Source: Ferrovibrio sp964218355
GTDB lineage: Bacteria > Pseudomonadota > Alphaproteobacteria > Ferrovibrionales > Ferrovibrionaceae
DNA: 64,000 bases
NCBI RefSeq assembly: GCF_964218355.1
Contig: NZ_CAXPMC010000021.1
Location: 260,944-324,943 of the forward strand
Direction: 5' to 3'
Shown piece by piece: positions 37,172 through 44,799 of the stretch; position 1 is the first letter of the stretch; every line of letters starts with the position of its first letter. The notes beneath the pieces were generated by a model. That model was not told where the DNA came from. It saw only the letters and a list, made by a program, of their open reading frames with translations, and did no database searches. The position numbers and the translations under genes were made by a program.

Positions 37172-38064
37172 TCCCCGGCCGTCCATCGACGCTCTGGCAG
37201 CCCGGGCAACACCGCACCGGGATGCAGCAGGACGGCAAGATCGCGCCCGGCATGGGCGATACGCGGGCCAAGACCCAGAAGGTAGAGCGTGTCCATGGTG
37301 TGGACACGGCCGTTGCTCACCGCGGCCGTGGGTGCCAGGGCCGGCAACGCTGCAACGCCGGCCATTCCTCCCAGCGCGTCGACGGAATGCCTGGGCAGGA
37401 TGATGATCTCCGGATCGGCCGCCATGGCCGCCTCAGCTGTCACTGGCTTGTAGCCGGAATAGGCATTGGCGACATTGGTACCGCCGGCAAGCTCCAGCAT
37501 CAGATCGGCCGCTGTTTCACGGCCAGCTGCCATGATGCGGCCATTCGATGCACTCATCACGAACAGGACGCGCGGCCGGCGCGGCAGTTGCGCAACGGCA
37601 GCAGACAGCGCCGCAAGATCGGCCGTTATTGCCAGCGTCATCGCGCCGCCGGCACCGGTCTCGCCAATGGCATCCGCCACCGCCGCAACCTTGCCGGCGA
37701 TGGCCCCGGCCTCGTGGATCTCGGGTACCAGCACCACGCGCAGGCCGGCACGCCGCAGCTGGCCAACCAGACCCGGCGGGCCGGCCTGGTCGCTGGCCAG
37801 CAGCAGCGCGGGGTCCAGCGAGAGGATTCCTTCGGCGCTCAGCGTGCGCAGATAGCCGATCCGGGGGAGACGATCGACGATCGCATGCGGATACAGGCTG
37901 GTGGTATCCACGCCGGCAATACGGGACGCGGCGCCCAGCGCAACAACGATCTCGGTCAGCGCCCCGCCAGCGACGACAATGCGACCCGATCCGGCTGCCG
38001 CCCGGACCGTCTGCGGCAGCAGGCCTGTCGCCAGCGCCGCCAGCAATGCGCGGCGATTGATCAT
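37168..38064 (-). CDS. hmuT: Haemin ABC transporter substrate-binding protein HmuT
   Basis: This is the periplasmic haem-binding receptor, 298 aa. The signal peptide MINRRALLAALATGLLPQTV (cleavage after VRA) carries an Arg pair. RIVVAGGALTEIVVALG, VDTTSLYPHAIVDRLPRIGY and SAEGILSLDPALLLASDQAG are the ChuT/HmuT pattern, including the Tyr region used for haem ligation in homologues. EIIILPRHSVDALGG and the long backbone helix support a cluster A binding protein. The start overlaps the hmuS stop by an ATGA, and the stop overlaps hmuU likewise. Confidence 0.93.
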   Translation of the reverse strand: MINRRALLAALATGLLPQTVRAAAGSGRIVVAGGALTEIVVALGAASRIAGVDTTSLYPHAIVDRLPRIGYLRTLSAEGILSLDPALLLASDQAGPPGLVGQLRRAGLRVVLVPEIHEAGAIAGKVAAVADAIGETGAGGAMTLAITADLAALSAAVAQLPRRPRVLFVMSASNGRIMAAGRETAADLMLELAGGTNVANAYSGYKPVTAEAAMAADPEIIILPRHSVDALGGMAGVAALPALAPTAAVSNGRVHTMDTLYLLGLGPRIAHAGRDLAVLLHPGAVLPGLPERRWTAGE

Positions 38065-39125
38065 CGCGCGACGTCCCCGGCGAAGGATTCGGCCAGTTGC
38101 CGCCATTCCGCCAGTTCGGGGATTCCGGGCTTGCGCTTGCCGAAGAAGGAGACGGTCAGATCGCCGGTGCGGTCGAATACTTCCAGCGAGGTGACGATGC
38201 CCGCTTCACTCGGCTTGCGGACCAGCCAAGTCGACGCGATCGCATCTTCCCGCAGATGCAGGTTGAACATGGGGTCCAGCACGTTGAACCACGGGCCCGT
38301 GGCAACCAGCTTCTTCACCGGGCCGGTATGGATCTGAATCATGCCCGGGTTGCCGACAAAGACCATGATGGGCAGTTCGCTCGCCGCCGCCGATTCCAGC
38401 ATACGCCGGGTGGTATCGCTGCCGACCGGTACCGCGAAATCCCGGCCGGCGAGGCGGAAGGCCTGTTCACGCACCACGCCGAATTTCCGCAGCATCGGGA
38501 AGAAGTCGTGGGTATCCTGCAGGGTCGACCACGCGGCGCGGAGGCCGGCGGCATCAATCTCGCTGTCCGGCCGCGGCGCGTTGCGGGTGCCCGCCGGTTT
38601 CACCTGGATTCCGCCCGTCCGGTCATCACTGGCATAGGCCTGGCAAAGTGCATCGAAGGCCACCATGTCGGTCCGGTCGGTGGCATAGATCTTGTGCACG
38701 GCGGTGCCATCTGCCGCGAAGAATTGCAGGCTGCGACGCGAACCTGCGCCGGTATCTTCGGTCACGGCGAAACCATGCGCCCAGGGTCCGAAGAAAATCC
38801 GCAGATCGATGTCTTCGCCGACGATCAGTCCGACATGCCCGTCCAGCGACAACTCGCCATAGGTTCCGTGCCGCTCATGCACGACCATGTCGTTCCGCGT
38901 CAGCGCCATTACCGGACCAAGACGGCCGGCATCGCGAATGATGTCCGGCCACGGACCGCGCAGGCGGATCACGCCGCGGCCGAGCCGCGTGGCGACCAGT
39001 TCCGCCTCGGACACGCCAAGGCGCTGTGCGGCGTCGCGAATCCGCAGTTTGGGTTCGGCCGCCAGAAGGGCGGACCAGCGGCCGGAGAGCGTCTCCGCCG
39101 CTGGGGCAGATATGGGGCTGGTCAT
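38061..39125 (-). CDS. hmuS: Haemin-degrading factor HmuS
   Basis: This is a cytoplasmic haem-handling protein of the HemS/ChuS/HmuS family, 354 aa, the usual size. It has the typical internal duplication, with repeats around LGPVMALTRNDMVVHERHG and FNVLDPMFNLHLREDAIAS. RDAAQRLGVSEAELVATRLG starts the protein as in HemS. Family members bind imported haem and either deliver or degrade it with release of iron. It sits between the receptor gene and hmuT, coupled to the latter by an ATGA overlap. Confidence 0.94.
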   Translation of the reverse strand: MTSPISAPAAETLSGRWSALLAAEPKLRIRDAAQRLGVSEAELVATRLGRGVIRLRGPWPDIIRDAGRLGPVMALTRNDMVVHERHGTYGELSLDGHVGLIVGEDIDLRIFFGPWAHGFAVTEDTGAGSRRSLQFFAADGTAVHKIYATDRTDMVAFDALCQAYASDDRTGGIQVKPAGTRNAPRPDSEIDAAGLRAAWSTLQDTHDFFPMLRKFGVVREQAFRLAGRDFAVPVGSDTTRRMLESAAASELPIMVFVGNPGMIQIHTGPVKKLVATGPWFNVLDPMFNLHLREDAIASTWLVRKPSEAGIVTSLEVFDRTGDLTVSFFGKRKPGIPELAEWRQLAESFAGDVAR

Positions 39126-39185
39126 GGTGCAGGTCTCTCAGATGATCGGTGTCGTTCGGTTGGGGCTTCAGTCCGGGGCAGGCAT

Positions 39186-39215
39186 TGTCCGGCCGGCGCG
39201 GGGCCGGCCGGGACA
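39186..39215 (-). promoter_or_regulatory. Hairpin between hmuR and hmuS
   Basis: TGTCCGGCCGGC (39186-39197) pairs with the stretch 39203-39215 (GCCGGCC... GGGACA) with one bulged G. It starts 5 bases after the hmuR stop on the minus strand. It has no T-run. It may raise hmuR message over hmuSTUV, as the SBP hairpins may do for their operons. Confidence 0.55.
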
Positions 39216-39219
39216 TACT

Positions 39220-41619
39220 TCAGAATCCTTTCGTGTAGCTGACGGCGATGCGGTAATCGCGACCCTCCTCGTAGAGGCTGGTCATGTGCCGGCGATAGGT
39301 CGTATCGAAGATATTCTCGACCCCGGCATCGACCCGGAATCCGGCCAGCCAGTCCTGTACCGGCAGCCACGACATGAAGACGCCGTGTACGACATAGCCG
39401 CTGGTCGCCAGCACGGCTCCCTCGACGCCGCCGGTGGTGTCGGTGCCGCTGACCCGGTTCTGATCGGCGACGAATTCGCTGCGCCAGCCGAAGCGCAGGC
39501 CGTAATCCTCCAGCTTGCCGCCGATGGTCGCAGTCACCTTGTCGGCCGGGATCGAATCGAGAGGGTTGCCGGTGACGTTGTTGTCGCCGCGAATACGGGA
39601 TGCACCGAGCCCGAAGAAGGCCTGGCGCATATCGTATTGCAGCTCGGTCTCGAAGCCCTTGATCGTGGCGTCGGCCGTATTGGTGTATTTCGAGGTGGTC
39701 GAGGTGACGATCAGCTCGATCAGGTCCTTCGCCTCGGTATGGAAATAGGTGGTATTGAAGCGCAGCTGGTCGCCGGCAGTCGCGATATCGTCGAATTTCA
39801 GCCGCACGCCGCCTTCCGCGGTCTTCGCCTTTTCCGGCCGGAGACCGGGGTTTGAAATAAAGTTGTTGCCGAAGAAATGCGTGCCGGCAACGAATGCCTC
39901 GGTCATCGACGGGGCACGGAAGGCCTTGCCGTAGGAGGCATACAGGCCGAGCCAGGGCAGCGCCCGCCAGTTCGCCGCCAGCTTGGGCGACAGCGCACTT
40001 TCCTCGAAATCGGAGATCGTGCTCGAATCGCGATTGTAGGTATCGTAACGCAGGGCCGGGGTCAGCGTCAGGCCAGGCAGAAGCGACAGCTCGTCCTGCA
40101 GATAGTAGCCGACCACCTGCCCTTCGGCTTCGGGGAAGGTCGATCGCTCGGCGGTACCCGTGGCTGTGGTCCGCGCGCCCTTCTGGCTGTCGTTGAAGAA
40201 GTCGATGCCGGCCGTTACTGCATGATCGACATCGCCGGTACCGAAGCGGGCGGTGTTGTAGACGTCGAAACCGTTGGTGACGAGGAATGATTCGTCGACC
40301 CGCAAGGTAGCCGGGATAATCCGGTTCTCGCGAACGCTTAGTTCGTTGCGGTATACCTTCACCGTCGGGCTGAACAGCGGCATGTCTGGATTTTCATAAG
40401 TGTAGTTACCGGCCAGCGTAGTCATCTTGGTATCGCGCTCGACCACCGGATTGCTGGTGGCGTTCGGCGCGGTGTCCGAGTTGGTTGGCTGGGTGCCGCT
40501 GCCGTTGAACTGGATGAAACTGAGGCTCAGTTTCTGGTTCTCGTCGGGCCGTATTGTCGCCTTGAACAGTCCGTTGGCTATGTCCTCGGCAGAGTAGTCG
40601 AGTTCACGCCCGCCACCCTGCTTCATCGTGCCGCTGTCGCGGTAGGTGAAGTTGGCGAACAGGTCGATCCGGTCATCCAGGCGGGCGAAGCCGCCGACGC
40701 TGTATTGCGGTTCGCGCGCTACCGAACTGTAGCCGAGCTTGGTGCGGAAGCCGGCGGTCTGTCCGGGTTGCAGGAAGTCGGAGGCACCCTTCGTTTCCAT
40801 GGCAATGACGCCGCCGATGGCGCCCGAGCCGTGCAGCGCCGAATTGCTGCCGCGCAGCACTTCCACGCTGCGCAGAAGATCCGGGTCGACGAAGAAGCGG
40901 CCCTTGTGACCGGCATCAAAGTTCTGCCGCGCCCCGTCCAGGGTGACCACCACCTGCTGGCCGCCGAAACCACGAATATTGACATCCTGGCCGGCGCGAC
41001 GCGGACCGCCTTCCATATCGACCCCGGGCAGGCCGCGGAGCAGATCCTCCACCTTCGACGGGCTGCGGCTTTCGATATATTCCCGATCAAGCACGCTGAC
41101 ATTGGCCGGTACGTCGTCGACCGCATGCGCGGTCTTGGTGGCCGTCACCGTCACCGGCGCCAGGATCACCGGCCCCGCTTCATTTTTCTGTCCCGCTGGT
41201 GCCGTCCCGGTCGTCACCGGCTTTTCGATCACAACGCTGCGGGTATCGGTGAAACGAAAGGTGGCTCCGGTCCCTGCCAGCAGGCGCGCCAGTGCGTCGC
41301 GGGAGGTCAGCCGTCCGGACACGCCGGGGCTGCGCAGACCGGCCAGGCTCGCCTGGTCAACCGACACCTGATAGCCCGCCTGCACCCCGAAGGCCGTCAG
41401 CGCACCGGTCAGGGGCTGGGCCGGGATATCGAAAGCGACGACGGCACCCGCCTGGGCAACCACATTGCCCCGGTCCGGCTGAACCTGAGCCTGCGCCAAG
41501 GCCGGCACCGCGACGAAAGCCAGCACCGTCGTCAGCAGCAGATACCGCCCAAGCCGCTGGAAATCCTTGTCAAATCCCACGACATCCGCGATTTCCGCCC
41601 GATTCAAAGCTGAACCCAT
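39220..41619 (-). CDS. hmuR: TonB-dependent haem receptor with STN signalling domain (HmuR/HasR-like)
   Basis: This is an outer-membrane receptor of 799 aa. A signal peptide (RYLLLTTVLAFVAVPALAQA) follows an unusually long n-region. An STN domain at about 60-130 starts AFDIPAQPLTGALTAFG and marks receptors that signal to FecR. The plug begins near VLDREYIESRSPSKVEDLLR with NIRGFGGQQVVVTLDGARQN. The barrel has FRAPSMTEAFVAGTHFFG and NPGLRPEKA, matching the FRAP and NPNL boxes of haem receptors with a His between them. The C-terminus ends in Phe (VSYTKGF). I chose the ATG at 41619, since the ATG at 41661 lies inside a Fur-like box. It heads hmuRSTUV and follows fecR. Confidence 0.93.
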   Translation of the reverse strand: MGSALNRAEIADVVGFDKDFQRLGRYLLLTTVLAFVAVPALAQAQVQPDRGNVVAQAGAVVAFDIPAQPLTGALTAFGVQAGYQVSVDQASLAGLRSPGVSGRLTSRDALARLLAGTGATFRFTDTRSVVIEKPVTTGTAPAGQKNEAGPVILAPVTVTATKTAHAVDDVPANVSVLDREYIESRSPSKVEDLLRGLPGVDMEGGPRRAGQDVNIRGFGGQQVVVTLDGARQNFDAGHKGRFFVDPDLLRSVEVLRGSNSALHGSGAIGGVIAMETKGASDFLQPGQTAGFRTKLGYSSVAREPQYSVGGFARLDDRIDLFANFTYRDSGTMKQGGGRELDYSAEDIANGLFKATIRPDENQKLSLSFIQFNGSGTQPTNSDTAPNATSNPVVERDTKMTTLAGNYTYENPDMPLFSPTVKVYRNELSVRENRIIPATLRVDESFLVTNGFDVYNTARFGTGDVDHAVTAGIDFFNDSQKGARTTATGTAERSTFPEAEGQVVGYYLQDELSLLPGLTLTPALRYDTYNRDSSTISDFEESALSPKLAANWRALPWLGLYASYGKAFRAPSMTEAFVAGTHFFGNNFISNPGLRPEKAKTAEGGVRLKFDDIATAGDQLRFNTTYFHTEAKDLIELIVTSTTSKYTNTADATIKGFETELQYDMRQAFFGLGASRIRGDNNVTGNPLDSIPADKVTATIGGKLEDYGLRFGWRSEFVADQNRVSGTDTTGGVEGAVLATSGYVVHGVFMSWLPVQDWLAGFRVDAGVENIFDTTYRRHMTSLYEEGRDYRIAVSYTKGF

Positions 41620-41645
41620 TGCCCGTCCCCTGATCCTGTCCAATA

Positions 41646-41666
41646 TGCGAGTGAATATCACTTGCA
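41646..41666. promoter_or_regulatory. Fur-like box upstream of hmuR
   Basis: The halves TGCGAGTGA and TCACTTGCA are separated by ATA, an almost perfect 9-3-9 palindrome (8 of 9 positions). It lies 27 bases upstream of the chosen hmuR start. The layout and bases resemble alphaproteobacterial Fur/iron boxes. It shares its architecture and most left-half bases with the box at 44691-44711. Confidence 0.75.
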
Positions 41667-41675
41667 GTCATGTCC

Positions 41676-41702
41676 AAGACGTAGGCCGGCGGCGGTCATC
41701 TC
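41676..41702 (-). promoter_or_regulatory. Candidate ECF (FecI-type) promoter of hmuR
   Basis: On the minus strand GAGATG (41702-41697) and CGTCTT (41681-41676) are separated by 15 bases. CGTC is a frequent -10 element of FecI-type sigma factors. The predicted start point would fall at or just before the Fur-like box, so repression by Fur would block it. This fits the FecI/FecR genes directly upstream, but no experiment or alignment supports the exact elements. Confidence 0.4.
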
Positions 41703-41718
41703 ACGGTTTTTGTTTTTT

Positions 41719-42714
41719 TCAGGAGGCCGGCGACAGAACGAGCAGAAACGGTGTGTATTGCGTGACCGTGGCACCATAGGTGCCGGCCAGCATGCGCAGG
41801 GCGCGGGCGGGATCGCCCATGTCGTAGACGCCGGTCACCCGGCGCTCGGCCAGGGCATCGCTGGGGACCAGGATAAAGCCGCGATACTGGCGGCGCAGCG
41901 CGTCCACCACATCGGCGAAGGCCATGTCGCGCACCACGAGCCGGCCGCTGCGCCAGAGTGCGACTTCCGCCGGATCGACACTGTCCCGCGCCATGGTGCC
42001 GCTGGCACGATCGACGGTCACGCGCTGTCCCGGCGCCAGCCCGATCTCCGTCATGCCGCCCGGTTCGCGCAGGGCCACCCGAACCGAACCGCTGGCGACC
42101 GCAACACGGTAGCTTCGGTCGCTGACGGCAACGTCGAAGGCCGTGCCGGTTACCGTCACCGTCAGCGCGCCGGCTTCCACCACAAAGGGGCGGGCGGCAT
42201 CCGGCCGCACCTCGAAGAAAGCCTCGCCCCGCAGCAATGACACGCCACGGCGACCATTATCGAACGCCGCATCGATGGCGCTGCCGGCGCCCAGCATGAC
42301 CGCCGATCCATCCGTCAGTGCTATCCCGCGCTGCTCATGCCGACCGGCGGCATAATCGGCACCCCAGTCCGGCAGCAGTGGAAGCAGCATTGCCGCCAGC
42401 GCCAGGCATGCCGCCACAGCAAAGAAGCCCTGGCGGATCCGGTTCCGGCCGCCGCGCTGCTGCATCCCGGTTGGCCGCATGAAATCCGGCGCTGCGGTCA
42501 TCTGCACGGCCTCTCCGGTCAGCGCCCAGGCCTTCTGCGCCAGTGCCCAGGCATGCGGATGCAGGGGATCGGTTTCCAGCCAGTCCTGCAGTGCATCGCG
42601 CAGCTCAGGGTCGCGCGGGCTTTCCTGCAGACGGAAATACCAGTCGGCAGCTGCATCCATGGCCTGGGCAAGGCCATGATCGGCTGGAGCGGCGGGCGGC
42701 GGGCGGCTGGTCAT
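41719..42714 (-). CDS. FecR-family anti-sigma factor / transmembrane sensor
   Basis: This is an inner-membrane regulator of 331 aa that relays the receptor's STN signal to an ECF sigma factor. The N-terminal cytoplasmic part (AADWYFRLQESPRDPELRDA, then TDPLHPHAWALAQKAW) is the DUF4880 domain. One membrane helix follows (GFFAVAACLALAAMLLPLLP), then the periplasmic FecR domain starting RGIALTDGSAVMLGAGSAID. The C-terminal domain resembles STN (FADVVDALRRQYRGF...). The start is not certain; no strong ribosome site precedes this ATG and the frame is open for 29 codons upstream. It lies between the sigma gene and the STN-containing haem receptor. Confidence 0.92.
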   Translation of the reverse strand: MTSRPPPAAPADHGLAQAMDAAADWYFRLQESPRDPELRDALQDWLETDPLHPHAWALAQKAWALTGEAVQMTAAPDFMRPTGMQQRGGRNRIRQGFFAVAACLALAAMLLPLLPDWGADYAAGRHEQRGIALTDGSAVMLGAGSAIDAAFDNGRRGVSLLRGEAFFEVRPDAARPFVVEAGALTVTVTGTAFDVAVSDRSYRVAVASGSVRVALREPGGMTEIGLAPGQRVTVDRASGTMARDSVDPAEVALWRSGRLVVRDMAFADVVDALRRQYRGFILVPSDALAERRVTGVYDMGDPARALRMLAGTYGATVTQYTPFLLVLSPAS

Positions 42715-42774
42715 GGGCGGCTGGTCACGGGTGCTGGTCACGGATACGGGGCACAGGCTGCGGGTCTCGGATAT

Positions 42775-42790
42775 CTTGCAGAACTGCAAG
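42775..42790. promoter_or_regulatory. Perfect palindrome upstream of fecR-like gene
   Basis: CTTGCAG-AA-CTGCAAG is a perfect 16-bp palindrome, 60 bases upstream of the fecR-like start in the 162-bp spacer after the sigma gene. The half-site CTTGCAG recurs at 41661-41667 inside and next to the hmuR Fur-like box. It may be an operator for a separate fecR promoter. Confidence 0.45.
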
Positions 42791-42876
42791 CATGTGCGCA
42801 CTCAAGACTGAGACGGAGGCGGCAGACATCCATCTCAGCTTTTTTTGTACTGCCCCAGCGGACGCGAAATCCAGCA

Positions 42877-43422
42877 TTACGTCGTCCGCCGGTGCAGCCG
42901 GCGCATCACATGGGTCATCGCCTCGCGGGCCATGCGGTGGGCAGTGGCATGCGACACACCGAGAATGGCGCCGATCTGCTGGAAGGTCATGCCCTCCAGC
43001 CGGTGCAGTTCGAAGGCGCGGCGAATATCCGGTGCCAGTTCCGCCAGCGCGGCCCGGACATGGAGCAACTCGTCGCGATGGATCAGTTCATCCTCCGGCG
43101 ACGGCGCAGCGGCTTCGGGCACGGCAATGACGGCACGGGCGCGGTCACGCCGGGATTCGGCTGCCAGCCGGCGCAGGCCGTCCATCGCCAGGTTGCGGAC
43201 GATCCGGTAGAGGTACGAGGCCGGCTGCTGCAGGATATCGGCATCGGCCTTCTGCTCGACGAAGCGGATATACGCTTCCTGGACGAGGTCCTCGGCCTGG
43301 GCACGGCCGCCGACCAGCGGCGCCGCATAGTCGACCAGCGCCGCCCGGTGCGCCAGGAAGACCCGCAATCTGCCGTTATCCTGCTGCAAACCCGCCCCGC
43401 TCCGCCCGGCTGTCATCTTCAT
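42877..43422 (-). CDS. FecI-type ECF RNA polymerase sigma factor
   Basis: This is a sigma-70 family factor of the iron-starvation type, 181 aa. Region 2 is visible as PLVGGRAQAEDLVQEAYIRF and LYRIVRNLAMDGLRRLAAES; region 4 as LAPDIRRAFELHRLEGMTFQ followed by QIGAILGVSHATAHRMAREA. It would direct transcription of the haem receptor operon when FecR relays an occupied-receptor signal. The start is uncertain between an ATG here, another ATG two codons on, and a GTG at 43461. It lies 66 bases after the PchR-like regulator gene on the same strand and may share its promoter. Confidence 0.92.
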   Translation of the reverse strand: MKMTAGRSGAGLQQDNGRLRVFLAHRAALVDYAAPLVGGRAQAEDLVQEAYIRFVEQKADADILQQPASYLYRIVRNLAMDGLRRLAAESRRDRARAVIAVPEAAAPSPEDELIHRDELLHVRAALAELAPDIRRAFELHRLEGMTFQQIGAILGVSHATAHRMAREAMTHVMRRLHRRTT

Positions 43423-43487
43423 GGCGCCACACCCGATGCCGCCACGACGCGCCGAGCGCACTTCCGTTGATCTGAAAACCCAAGAAT

Positions 43488-44534
43488 CTAGCGACCCGTA
43501 TACCCGGCAACGCGCGGCCGGACGTCGCGGGGGCTGACCCCGAACCGCCGCTTGAAGGCGGTCGCGAAATTGGCGGCACTGGCATAGCCGGCAATATAGG
43601 CGGCCTCAGTCACGCTGACTCCGTCCCGTTCCAGCAATCCGCGGGCCCGTTCCAGCCGCCGCGCCCGCACCTGCTCGAAGATCGATGTGCCGTGGACAGC
43701 GCGGCATATGCGCTGCAGCGCACTCACGCTCACGCCGACATGGCCGGCGACATCATGCAGGCTGGGCAGGTCCTCGCCCCGGCCCTCGATGAAATCGCAG
43801 GCCTCGGCAATGCGCAGCCGGTCGCGACCCGACGGCTGGCGAATGCCGCCGGATACCTCCCGGGCAGCCACCAGGCCGAGGGCCTCGGCAACAATCTCGA
43901 TTGCGTGACTTTCCGTATGCAGCCGCCGGAGCAGGGCATTGTATGGCGCCGATGCCAGAATCTGCTCCGCCAGCTGGCGGTGGCGCGCCGAAGGTTGCCA
44001 GACCAGATGGCCAGTATGCGCCTGCATCAGGCGGTGCAGCGCCGCCGCATCGAAACCATCCGCCTCCGCTCCCTGCTCCATCCAGTCCGGCGGTATGTTG
44101 ACACAGACCTTGCGGACCCGGTTCCCGGGTATGCCGCGGCGCACGAAACAGTCCGGCTCGGCATAGGACAACAGGAAAGCCTCGCCCCCTGTCTCCGGCC
44201 GGTTGCGCCAGCCCGTACCCAGCTTCAGATCCTGCCGGCCGACAGAGATGTCGGCCCGGCCGCAGAGGAAAATGCCGACCGTCAGGCCGGCCTCATGCTC
44301 GACCTCGGTGATCAGATTCCGCCTGTCGACGGCATCCGTGGCATGCAGGACCAGACCGGATTTCAGACGCAGCAGGCGGAAATCGCCGTCCAGCACGATA
44401 TCGTCGCTGGCAACCGATGACGCTGCAGTGCGAATGCCCCGGCCGGTGGCCGCATTGGCGGACAATATGGTGCCGAAAGACACCCCTCCGGCACCGGGCT
44501 CTGCCCGGCAACGGCTGCCGCTGCCTGTGTCCAT
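43488..44534 (-). CDS. AraC-family regulator (PchR-like, iron-uptake associated)
   Basis: This is a transcription factor of 348 aa. Two C-terminal helix-turn-helix units are clear: LPSLHDVAGHVGVSVSALQR and SVTEAAYIAGYASAANFATA, ending FKRRFGVSPRDVRP. The long N-terminal part (LLRLKSGLVLHATDAVDRRN..., VGIFLCGRADISVGRQDL) and the VNIPPDWMEQ region resemble PchR-type regulators that sense a ferric siderophore and activate the neighbouring TonB receptor. The ATG follows AGGGGCGAGAGG. It is divergent from a TonB receptor gene and precedes the ECF sigma gene, so it stands at the centre of the iron island. Confidence 0.9.
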   Translation of the reverse strand: MDTGSGSRCRAEPGAGGVSFGTILSANAATGRGIRTAASSVASDDIVLDGDFRLLRLKSGLVLHATDAVDRRNLITEVEHEAGLTVGIFLCGRADISVGRQDLKLGTGWRNRPETGGEAFLLSYAEPDCFVRRGIPGNRVRKVCVNIPPDWMEQGAEADGFDAAALHRLMQAHTGHLVWQPSARHRQLAEQILASAPYNALLRRLHTESHAIEIVAEALGLVAAREVSGGIRQPSGRDRLRIAEACDFIEGRGEDLPSLHDVAGHVGVSVSALQRICRAVHGTSIFEQVRARRLERARGLLERDGVSVTEAAYIAGYASAANFATAFKRRFGVSPRDVRPRVAGYTGR

Positions 44535-44690
44535 CCTCTCGCCCCTGTGATCCCCGGCTGCGATCCCCGGACTTGCCGCCGGTCCGGCAATCTGGATGTT
44601 CCGCAAACGAACTAGACCATGACGCAAAAGCATGCGCCGCCGCAGGCATGTATGTAAAAGCCGACATCCGGACGCTATCCGGCTCCTACA

Positions 44691-44711
44691 TGCGAATGCT
44701 TCTCATTTTCT
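44691..44711. promoter_or_regulatory. Fur-like box in the regulator/receptor divergent spacer
   Basis: TGCGAATGC-TTC-TCATTTTCT has the same 9-3-9 layout as the hmuR box, with core AATG...CATT. It lies about 90 bases upstream of the second TonB receptor start and about 160 bases from the PchR-like start. It could control both directions, and through the latter also the sigma/FecR genes. Confidence 0.7.
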
Positions 44712-44726
44712 CTATCATAAGAGAAA
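44707..44726. promoter_or_regulatory. Inverted repeat overlapping the Fur-like box
   Basis: TTTCTCT (44707-44713) and AGAGAAA (44720-44726) are perfect arms around ATCATA. The first arm overlaps the right half of the Fur-like box, so a second regulator (for example the PchR-like protein) and Fur could compete. Function is inferred from position only. Confidence 0.5.
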
Positions 44727-44799
44727 GAAGCCGTCCAGTGGGGCCGTGGCCCGGCAATCAGACCAAGTCCAACGTCCAGATATTCAAGGGGATAGAAGA

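Noticed and set aside
42808..42846. CTGAGA/TCTCAG inverted repeat followed by a T-run, resembling a terminator
   Set aside because: The T-run is on the plus strand, where no gene lies upstream; on the minus strand, where fecI and fecR are read, it would be an A-run.
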